Origin: Cercophora sp. LCS_1
Taxonomy: Eukaryota > Ascomycota > Sordariomycetes > Sordariales > Lasiosphaeriaceae
Assembly (NCBI GenBank): GCA_036250225.1
Contig: JAPZLL010000003.1
Span: forward strand, 496,001-560,000
Direction: 5' to 3'
Length of the DNA: 64,000 nt
Shown: piece after piece, positions 54,627 through 64,000 of the stretch
How positions within the stretch are numbered: the stretch's first letter is position 1
How the letters are laid out: each line of letters begins with the position of its first letter
Position numbers and translations under genes: made by a program
Notes under the pieces: generated by a model
The model's input: the letters and a program-made list of their open reading frames with translations, nothing else
Databases searched by the model: none
Told to the model about the DNA's origin: nothing

Positions 54627-56498
54627 GACTTGTCCACCAGAACGTGAACCATTAGCTGATGGTGACGAAGGTGAGGTGGACGAGACCAAACCCGGAGTGG
54701 AAGGTCCTGAGAATAATGGAGCCAGTTTAACGGGACTTTAATCGGCAGGGAAAGAATCGGAATGGATGGATGATGAAAAAAAAAAAAAAATGGGGTCCCA
54801 CTGTGCTCTGTGGCTCTCGACTCGGATCTCCACCGTGCATTTTCCATCTCATGTGTTAGGTGCCCGGCCCCGGTCCCGGCAAACCATGCTCGATTGTCTT
54901 TGCTTCCCTTGCTTCCCTTGCTTCCCGAGGCAAGGTAGGTTTATCCCGTGCCCTAGGATCTCAAGGATCGCCGAGCCAGGAAATGAGCTGTCCAACGGGG
55001 TTTTTCGAGAAAGAAACATGCTGCATGATGGACTACGGAAGGGGTGGAAGCTCTCTCGAAGCAACGCGCAACAAATGGGATCCTTCGGTAGACCAACCGA
55101 AGAAGGGGTCCAACAGAACGGTTGGGACGGGACTCCACCAAGAGAGACCAGAGAGAGAACGCACGCCCGAATCCGCGAGTTTGTTTAGCCGTGTCCCATA
55201 CTACTAGTTTAGTTTTTTTTTTTTTTTTTTCCCCTCCCATCCCAACTCATGGTCAGCGAACACTCATCAATCCTAATAAACGCAATGCACTTGCATGGGG
55301 AAAGAAAAATTAGTATAGTGTGTGCGCAGTTATTAACCCGCCCCATACTTTTTTACCTGGCGTAGCGTGGTACCCATTCGTTCCGGTGCAAGGTGCAAAT
55401 GGGAACTCGGTGTTCGGGCAATCGCACAATTGGTCCCGTCGTAGGCGGTCGAGAATGGAGTCGCCGAAGGCTCCCTCCCTTCGTACCGTTTGCCAGTTCC
55501 CCGTCCTGTGGGAAATCGCCGAGTAAACCTGTGCCAAAGTGGGGACTGGCTGCATCATGCTTCCCGGTCATTGATTGACCATGATCTGTGTATGGCCGAA
55601 CCAAGATCCAGCCTGCACTTGCGCGCGCAGCCCCACCGGGTGCCATTGAGAGTGATTGCTGACCGTCAAGTAACTTTGGGCCACCTGTTTGGCTGGCTCA
55701 TGTCGTGCTACCTAGACACTCCCTTTGCCACGAAGTCGGACGCCACACACACACACATCTCTACCAGTCCTTCACCGCACTTGGTAGCCAAGGGAACGAA
55801 TCATGCCTCTCCAACCTGTTCTTGCATTTGGCTTCTCTAACTTGCCCACCCCGTCAGCCATCTCTTGCCGGTTTTGAAAACTTGTACACTTTTGCCAATG
55901 AGGCGCCCATTTCCCATTCTATATACAAAACCCGTTTCAGGGCTGGGGAATACAATACAGTTTGTGTGTGTGTGTGTGCTCGTTTGCGCCATAAACAAAA
56001 CGCCCTTGTAAATGCTGAACAACCCAGGGATTTCCGTTCGCCATCGTGAAAAGAGGGAAGAGGGAGGGCCATGTCATCTTTTGTTTCCCCCTTTCCATGC
56101 CATCCCATCGCCCGAGTCCCACCCCTTGGAGCCCCTTGTAGAAGATGTCAAACTGGGAACCTCAGTTTCCGGCCCCAAATGTCCAATTGTTGCGCCATCC
56201 CGCCCGCCGCCAGCCATAATAAAAAAACCAAAACTTGATGATGCGCCTTCCCCCAGTCGTACAGAATCATTGCTGGCCGTCCGGTGCGTAAACTGGCCGA
56301 CCCGCTTTCGCAGATTATGAATACCAATAGTCTGATGGTGTTGCTGTTTGCCGCCGTGTTTCCGGTAAAGTCGCCATCTAGGCGCCACGGGGCCTTGGGG
56401 AATTAGGCGTTGTCGTTGAATGTAGTAATAACCTTTTCGCTTTTGCCGTTGACAAGAAAAAGGAAACCGAACGAGTGCAAAAGGGAGCGATCCCAGAA

Positions 56499-57564
56499 TT
56501 AGGAAACCAGCGCTGACCCGCTGCTGCTGCTTTCAAAGTTGTGGCAACCCCGCTCGTGACGCTTCATGTTGCTTCGCACGCTAAAGGCCTTGCCGCAGCC
56601 CGGGTGCGGGCACTTGAACGGCTTCTCGCCCGTGTGGGAGTGGCTGTGGATGCGGAGCGAGCTGGGCCGCGAGAAGGCCTTGTTGCATGTCTGGCAGATG
56701 TAGCGGTCCTGAGACTGGGGGAAGGACGACGCTGACGAGGGCGCAATGTAGTGGTGGTGCTGCCACGGGTTGGCTCCCGATGTTGGCGCGAGGGGCAACG
56801 AGACAGGCATGGGAGGGAAGGCCTGCGGGAAATGGTCAGTCTGGTCCGATCTTGTTCTTTCGTCCCGGAAGACCTACCTGAGGGAGGGGCCTTTGGTAGT
56901 ACATCCCCTGCATCTGCGGCTGTGGGGGAGGAGTTGGCTGCATTGGAGGGTAGTACGAGGCCATCGCCGGTTGGCTCATGTATGGAGAGGCAAAGTGCGG
57001 CTGGTATGCCGACGCCTGCACTTGGTGAACCCGCGGGATCGTAGTCATTGGGCGGGCGTCTTCGAGGTGGCCCAGAGGCGGTGTCGCCTCAAAGTAGTAG
57101 TTGGACCCATTCGAGACCTGGCTGACGGATCGGGTCGACGGCGAGTTGTACCCCTCAAAGGATGCATCCGAGGACATGGGCGGGCTCGGAGGCAGCGCTC
57201 TCATGATCGCAGGGTTCCCATAGTGTGAAGAGTTGGGTCGGGTTTCCGGCTTGATTTGTTGTGCTGTGACACTGTCAATTGTCATGGTCCCAACTGATGG
57301 TGTGGAGTTTGCCCTACATTGTTGCTGCTGTTGCTGCTGTTGTTGCTGTTGTTGTTGTTGCTGCTGCTGCTGCTGCTGTTGTTGTTGTTGTTGAGACTGG
57401 GCATGGGTCTCGGCAGTGGGTGAGCCCTGATCCGCCAAGCCGAGCAAGTTCGAGATCGAGGGCAGCGAGCACTTGGAGGTTTCGTCCATCGGCGGCGAGG
57501 GTGGTGGGACGTAGCCATAGTGAGGGTTCTGGGAAGCGTAGTGGGATATGAGTGTGGTAGCCAT
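56499..57564 (-). CDS. flbC: C2H2 zinc-finger regulator, FlbC-like
   Basis: 336 aa from exons 56878-57564 and 56499-56822 on the minus strand (55-nt intron, ATTTCCCGCAG acceptor). Two adjacent C-terminal C2H2 fingers: Cys272/Cys275/His288/His292 (YICQTCNKAFSRPSSLRIHS) and Cys300/Cys305/His318/His323, linked by the classic HTGEKPFKC. The N-terminal part has SLPSISNLLGLAD, a 25-residue Gln tract (58-82) and Ser/Pro/Gln/Met-rich activation-like sequence. The finger pair and its C-terminal position resemble the conidiation regulator FlbC; the name is by recalled similarity and could be another member of this small family. It stands alone in a very gene-poor 14.6-kb stretch. Confidence 0.8.
57319..57393 (-). 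repeat. Polyglutamine-coding tract in the flbC-like gene
   Basis: 75 nt encoding 25 consecutive Gln with mixed CAG and CAA codons. The mixture slows slippage but length polymorphism is still likely. Confidence 0.95.
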
Positions 57565-60500
57565 GGTTGCGGGTTTGTGATCCTCTGCTGAAGACGGTGG
57601 TGTATGAATCAAGTGGTCGGGGCGGTAGTGATGATTAGGCGTGTGTGGATGTATCGAGTTATTATACCAAGGACCGGACCAGCTGGTTGATGATGTTATT
57701 GTTCCTTGATTTAAAGCCCCGAGATTTCCGAGTAGACGAGACCGTGGGAGGGGTGGGAGGCGACTAGCTTATGTATGCGACGAAAGAAGCTTGTTGACGT
57801 TGGGGAGCAGAGGGCAAGGGTGTTTTGTACCGTCAGATCTCCCGAAGTACATGGACAGTGAGGGATGATCAAGTGTCAATCGTCCACTTGAACCCCGGAC
57901 CAGGCGTCCAGTAGCTTGTCAGAAATGAGAGAGTGGGTCTGACCTGCGGCCTTGGGTGCTGTGCCAGGCCAAGGATCAGGGCCATGGGGGGGTGCTTTGC
58001 CGATCAGAGGTATCCCCCGTCGATACCACGTACCAGTGTACTTATAACGCCCCTATTATATGGGGCTCTGACTCCGGGTGCGTCGGGCCACACCCTGATT
58101 GATGCTGCACTGCTTCCCTGAGCATCCCTCATCCGGTAGAGTAAACACGGGGAGCCCATGGGATGTGCGCGCAGGTGCCAGCCGGGAGACAGATCGGTAC
58201 GTATCAGGTCCCTTGCGGCGACGACGGGCCAGAGGATCGAGGGGTCCCGAATGCGGCATCGTGGGATTTTCGCGATCTCCGGATGCCAAACGTTTGAGAT
58301 TCTCTGCCCTCTCTCTGTCTCCAGACGCATTTACTCGGGTACCGTGTGCACGGCGTGTCCCTTGCACTGCTACTTGCCCTTCCCAAGCCACCAAGCCGAG
58401 GGCAAAGAGGCACACACACGTTTCTGTGGCGCGCCGTCAAACGCACGCGCTAGCGCGAATAAGGCGAGATTTTCTCTCTGCCATCTTGCTGGGCTCATGC
58501 AGATGCCACGGGCCACTTGCCTGGAAGAGGTTGTCCCGCCGGCCTTCCAAGCCTTCAACCAGTTGGTCCGTGTGCCCGAGTGTGGCTCGCCCTTGGCCCT
58601 GCGAGCCCTGCCCGTCACGGACGCTTTGGGCGTTTGGGGACAGGGGCCCCCTGAGTTCGAACTGGCGAACTTGAGACGACCTTGGTCAATGCAGCACATC
58701 CATGGGCTTGGTGCTGGCTATGCTGTGACCGGATTCTCGAGCTGATCTTATGCCGTTCGTCTGCCGCCTTGACAAGCTGCCATCTCGAAACGACGACGAC
58801 TTGGCCGATTAAGGTTGGCATGCCTTGGGATGCAGTTCCAGAAGCTTTCTGATCTGGCGGGAGCCCATGACGCAGATTACCCCGAACGCTCTTCCCGGAG
58901 ATCATCTATCGTCGCTCGCGAGATGCCGCCTTGTCGTGCCATAGCCGCTGTTCCGGATGTGCTCCAGGGCGAACAGGGACATCTTCATGCCTTGATGGCT
59001 TTTTGGAATTATGGCAACACCGGCACATCGCCATCGCGCCACACTGATCTGCCCGACCACGCGAGACTAGATCAACGATGTTCGGCCGTCCCAGTCCACA
59101 GCAGATCTCGGGAGATACATCATTGAGTGATCTCGTTTCCTCCCAGTGAGTGGCGGCATCCAAGGGGCGATACCACCGTTACCATCGCTTGCTGTCTGCA
59201 ATCCTCCATATACGGGAAGACAAAAGAACTTGGGAGGGCTGAAAGCGCTAGCGCCTTGCCTGTACCGGCTCTGAGTTCTGTAGCTTTTACGAGGTCCTCT
59301 CCAGCACCGTTCTCGGAGGAAGCATCGTCCTCTGGCAGACAAAGAGAAGTCCGGGCCGCTGATCACAGATGGGGCGCGGAGCCGATCGATCTTTTGGGGT
59401 GTCGAGCCACCCTCTAGCCGGCCGCCCTCAAGTTTGTTTCTTTGCAAACGTGTCGGAGGATTTCCAGAAACAAAGGCTAATCTCGAGTGGCCATCGATGG
59501 AGCGGCGGGTAGCCTGTCGTGCTGCTGCCCGGGGGACGGACGACGATGAGATTGACATGGGGCTCAGGGGTCCGTGATCGCCAACCGAAGCGAGCCCACG
59601 ATGACCGGGGCTGGGACGGAACGACGAGAAGCCTGTCTGGCCCCGTGTCTGGCATGCGGCAGGGGGCTACTGGAGGGGATCTGGGACGCTTGGTACTGCG
59701 CGCTTTGGGCCCCCAGGAGCGCGCTTTCGCGCTACACCCGTGCCACATCAACGGCTTGGTAGGTTCTCCGCAGGACGCAGAGCCGATTTGGCGTGTTAAA
59801 ACACTGGCCTGTTGCCGCAGTGTGCTTCTGTTGTCACCTCCTCTAACGCCGCCCAACAGCTTCGGAACGTCCAGACCTTGGGACGACACCGGGCGATGGA
59901 GTGCATGCTACCAACCTCGATCGAGTTGACCTTGCGTTAGGCTCCGTGTGTCATCCCATCTCGCGCTGCACAGCCCATCCGCGGCTGCCATGGCAAAGTT
60001 CGAGTTCGGTGCGCGCCCTCTGTCACCTCTGCTACCTCTGCTACTTCGATATCACCGGCGTAGGTTGACCCCGAGGGGCATGGAGCCTGAAACTGTTGAG
60101 TCCACCCGGTGCACTGCTTTTTCCTCTGCTGCCCAAAAACCGTTCTGCCAAGCAACTAGTCAATGGCGGGGTTGTTGGTGCAGCCGACAGATACACCTGC
60201 TCCTCAGTCTCTACTGAGAGATGTTTTTTTACCTTGCATGCTCTGCACTCGAGTCAGGCTCCATTTCGGTGATCGCTCGGAAGAAATCTGAACAAGAGGA
60301 CGTTGCCAGGAGAGCCCGAATACCGATGGTAATGGGGTCTGGCGGAGCCAGTACCCGCAACGGTTCGTGTGTTCCTGAGTAATGTTCGTGAAGACGCCCC
60401 GCGAACGGCCGCTAGCAAAATTGTGCCATGTTGCCCGTAAAAAAGACAAGATATGAGAACGCACGAACCGGCTTCCGTGATCGGTTGATCGGTGGCAATA

Positions 60501-63500
60501 GGGAAACGATGCGCGGTGTGGCTCAAGCTCTATCTGTTCCTTTGCCAGGACGGGAATCTCTGGGGTGAGCTCTGAAGTCGACTTGCGCCTGCCTGCCTTA
60601 CCCCGCGCTTAGACTGACGATACCGGGACCCAGAAGAAACCCAACGGCGCCCTATCGGGGAGGCACGACCCTGAATGGTCGCCCACCAAAAAAACAATCA
60701 ATCAATTTTCTGGCTTTCCCTTCTTGACGCACAAGCTTGGGATCGTCAATTGCCCTTCCTCGAACGCGATTGTCCCATTGAACCTGTCAGCCCAGGTTTC
60801 TGTTCCTTCGCTCCAGAACCCATTGTCCTTCAGTGCGGCTGCACTTCGTTGCAATGACCAATCTCGCAAAAGATGTTGGACCAGAAGGCTTTCATGGCCG
60901 TACCGACATTCAGCGTGTCTATGGTAGTATATGGCTGGAGCTTCCAGGCCTCGTATGGCGAGCAACGGTGGTACCTCGGGCCCTCTTTAATTGCCAGCCT
61001 ATATCACGACCGCTATACCCAAGCTTCCAGGAAGCCAGCCAACGCCAACGTCACACGCGAGGGAGAGCACACCGACCCCTGCGAGAAATACCGGTTTCCC
61101 TAACGGATACCAAACGGATATTATCCGACTTGCGGGCGATCAACGTGGCGTCGGCTTAGCGTTCTTCGCTTCGAGCAGAAGGATGCGGGAGGGTTGCATT
61201 CCCGCTTTGGGCATGGTCGAGGATCGACGAGCGTTTTCGACGTTTTGGTGCAAGCTGGCTTCGGGAAAATGCCACGCTGCTGCGCCTGTGGTCCCAAGAC
61301 TTGTCAACTAGCTTCCTCTTTGGGCCATGACGGTCACTTATCGACGTCGTCATATTCGGCACCAACGAATCGTCGTCTTGCCTCAAGGGCTTCAATGGAC
61401 GCATGCGCGGTGCTCCGCCCGCGGAGGCCACACAGTGGAAGGGATAGCAATTAATCTTGCGGCGCTGCACGCCAGACCGCTTTGGTGGATGCCAACCAAC
61501 ATGTCGAGGCGAGAACCTGGCGGTCTGGTCAAGAAACCCTTCAGATTCGACCTCACCGCAAGATGACGTTCGATGCCTGTCCGCTCTTCAGATCCGTCAG
61601 CAGTTGTTTGTAAGGCACCCTGAGCGTTCGACGCATTGACGGAACCGAGACTTGGGAGTCGCAGAAACCATCCGACGGTCATGCCTTGATGTTTCGTCGC
61701 GTCAAACAGTGAAAAGTGGCCAGGCTCCATCATGCCGTACAGGAAACCTCGCCACCTCGAGCGGACGAACACATGACACATGGCGGGCTTCTGACGATCG
61801 CCTCATTGGTAGTCGTCACCACGCGCGTCAAACCAGTTCACCTTTGCGTCTGGGCACTCGTTATCACAGATCACTCTGGTGCATTCCGAGAGAGGTATTC
61901 AACGTAGTGTTCACCCACCCCGAAGCTGAGGGTGGCCCCAGGTCCTTTGAGCCCCCGCTCCCACTACGAGCCGGCGGCGGCAGGGTGGTAACGACGGACT
62001 CGATCCCGATGATGGGCTACGGGTGGCCATTTTCATTTGAACGATCCCAGCCAGCTGGCCGACAATGTCCAGAACGGACGCAGAAATGCAACCCAATAAA
62101 CACAAATCGAAATTTCTGCCCGGGGTTGCCTCTCCAAAGCGGAATAGAGTTAGTTGGATCTGGCTGATCAGCGCAAGGGATCGACCCGTCCCGGATTGAA
62201 GACTCTTTTCCATCACGGCAGGCACTTAAACAGCAGCTCGGCCCAGACTGTGTTCTTGATCCAAAATACATCGGATATATGAGGATACAAGTCAGCGCCG
62301 CGAAGGTAAATCTAATACGGGTCTGCACGACGGCATCTGGAGCTGCTATGTTGAAAGAGTTTCTCGAATGCTCTGCCCACCTCGGTTGTCGGGATAGCTA
62401 GCGAGACAAGCAGGAAGAAGGAAAGAGAATTGGACCAGTTTCCGGAAGGCGCCACACCCCCAAGACCCCAGGCTTGGATGGCGGGGGACTAGGGGCAATC
62501 AGTGGTCATCACCCGCGCTCACGACAGCTCACCCCAACGCCAAACCCTCAGGCCTCCTCTCTCCATCCAGTAGGTGGGAACGTCGAGCATGTGCGGGCTT
62601 GCACGCTCTCTTGCCAGCCATCATGGGGTCGAGGTCATCTAGCTGACGAAAAGCTATGCATACTCGAGGCACAAGGGCAAACAAGACTTGGTCATGCCAA
62701 CGGCCACTTTCCCCCCCACAGCAAACCCCCAGTTCGAGGAGAGCTGGGATCGAGACAGGCCCGCTACCAGGGGACCGACTGGCAAGGGTGGGTTTGTGGG
62801 TGGGTTAAGCCAGGCCTCGACGGTGAATGGAGCCAACAAGCTTAACAGCTGACAGCCAAAACCTCTCAACCCCTCCCGCTGAAGTCAACCGCCCTGTTCG
62901 ATACACCGTCGCATGTCTCCGCCGGGACAGGTCGCCGACATGTGCAATTCGCACGGGCAGCACGGTCCAGACCGCGGTTTACTGGTCAAGTGTATCGGCG
63001 AAACACGCTGTGGCTTCTCTGCTCATCACGGCTGACAAGACGGGTAATACGGCGAGAAGACCGCGTCGCGTTCGTGGGACGGCGCTTCATCACAGGCATT
63101 TGGTTGGGAAGGGTAAAGGCGTTTTGCACTAGACGGCGCCACTGTAACGCTCAAGACGGCGAGGGCACAAAAGAAGCATGGTCTGGAAGGGTAAATTTCC
63201 GGGCCACTGACAACCGACAGCCCTGCTTCGACAACTTGGGCCTAGCCTCGCCATTAAAGGCTAGACTCAACAGGCACCCCCAAGCCTATTGCAACGTCGG
63301 ACTTCTTGGGATCTGAAAGAAGAAACCGGCCCTGTGGTGACTCGCCCGTTAGAGAAGGAGGCATTGAAAAGACTCGTCAGCGAGCAAGGATTCCACGGCA
63401 ACAATCGCTCTCCCTGTGCTCGACGGCCTCAAGCACCGAACTCGAGCTGCGTCATCGAGAAAACAAGTCAAGCGCTGGACGGTTCAACCTGGCTGTGAAA

Positions 63501-64000
63501 ACGGCACTAGTCCTTCACCATAAACGTCCTGACAGGAGCCTCGAGGGCGCCGCTAACGGAGTGATGGGATCGTTTCCGGCCAGTGGCAGCAATAACCGCC
63601 GATGGCCAACATGAGCCAAGCCGGCTGCCAGCAAGAGTGCATCGGCACCGGTCTTTGTTCAAACGGAACCGTGGCTGGCTCAAGGCCACAATAGGATGTC
63701 ACAGCCGTTAGCGCGGTCGCTAGGGAAAATGTCGCTATGGCGTTCTCTGAGTTTGCCGACCTGGCTGTTCCCTGAACCTATATCAGGACGTATTATGTGG
63801 TGCACTTGGCTCGATATTGCGACTCTGAGCGCTCTCTCAAATCTAGGCCTTCCGATGTCGACAAGGCTCGCTGACAGGATGCAAACCAACACGGGCCTGG
63901 TCTGATCGTGCCAAAAATCACTGAGGCCCCAAGCCTTGCTTCGGAGCTGAGCTCTCTTTCGAAAGGGGAGCACGGCGTTGCACCCGCAACCCTGGTCATG
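57565..64000. other. 6.4-kb apparently non-coding upstream region
   Basis: From the start of the FlbC-like gene to the window edge. The DNA is GC-balanced, so it is not RIP-mutated transposon relic. Open frames up to about 195 codons occur on both strands but overlap one another and have no recognisable motif or plausible splicing. It most likely holds a long promoter and 5' UTR of the regulator and of a gene beyond the window. No tRNA was recognised. Confidence 0.4.

Larger units (their letters stand above)
49352..56498. other. 7.1-kb gene-poor interval
   Basis: Between the vms1 start and the end of the FlbC-like gene. Many short open frames exist on both strands, but none has a recognisable domain, a convincing intron-exon layout or sustained codon bias. 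The interval is marked by homopolymers and microsatellites: T runs at about 52717-52728, 54604-54626 and 55213-55230, A run 54776-54790, AC/GT repeats near 53862-53882 and 55965-55979. A long UTR or non-coding transcript cannot be excluded by eye. Confidence 0.45.

Noticed and set aside
58645..58670. GAGTTCGAACTGG resembling a tRNA T-loop
   Set aside because: No matching acceptor stem, D arm or anticodon arm could be folded around it.
58099..58745. Overlapping plus-strand frames of about 190-195 codons upstream of the FlbC-like gene
   Set aside because: Two frames and the reverse strand are open at once, typical for GC-rich non-coding DNA. The sequence has no recognisable motif or plausible intron.

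Overview
The window is nuclear DNA of a filamentous ascomycete (Pezizomycotina, most likely Sordariomycetes). The evidence is dense housekeeping genes with one to four short introns of about 44-75 nt, GT...AG ends and CTAAC/CTGAC-type branch sites, plus lineage-typical families: a CFEM-domain PTH11-like receptor, a Zn2Cys6 activator, a HELL-NACHT-WD40 NLR and an FlbC-like zinc-finger regulator. Gene models below were assembled by hand from reading frames and splice signals. Coordinates of spliced genes are the outer limits of the CDS, with introns given in the text.

Left part (0.4-11.3 kb): the NMD factor UPF3 (-) diverges from the Sit4/PP6-type phosphatase (+). A Zn2Cys6 transcription factor and a CFEM/PTH11-like GPCR follow.

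Decayed island 1 (11.6-18.2 kb): a MATE-family transporter pseudogene with five frameshifts and one stop, then two oppositely oriented copies of an unnamed element with three solo LTRs of one retrotransposon family between or inside them, and a fungal hypothetical-protein pseudogene with four internal stops.

Intact ubc13 (18.7-19.4 kb) separates this from decayed island 2 (19.95-22.4 kb). Island 2 holds a broken CHAT protease-like domain, a broken HeLo-type cell-death domain and a frameshifted DUF7924-like gene. These are debris of allorecognition/accessory genes.

Core block (23.8-31.8 kb): a small conserved fungal protein, mitochondrial enoyl reductase ETR1, VPS34 (-) convergent with etr1, and NSE4 (+) divergent from vps34.

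NLR block (32.7-43.2 kb): a complete HELL-NACHT-WD40 receptor with ten full, nearly identical 42-residue WD repeats plus a partial one. Beside it are a 1147-residue coiled-coil protein with C-terminal membrane segments and a CorA-like two-helix membrane protein preceded by an overlapping 5-codon uORF.

Right part: a DUF4336-like protein, mitochondrial GatA and VMS1/ANKZF1. A single C2H2 regulator (FlbC-like, 56.5-57.6 kb) then sits alone in about 14.6 kb (49.35-64.0 kb) of otherwise apparently non-coding DNA rich in homopolymers and microsatellites. No tRNA, rRNA or CRISPR array was recognised.
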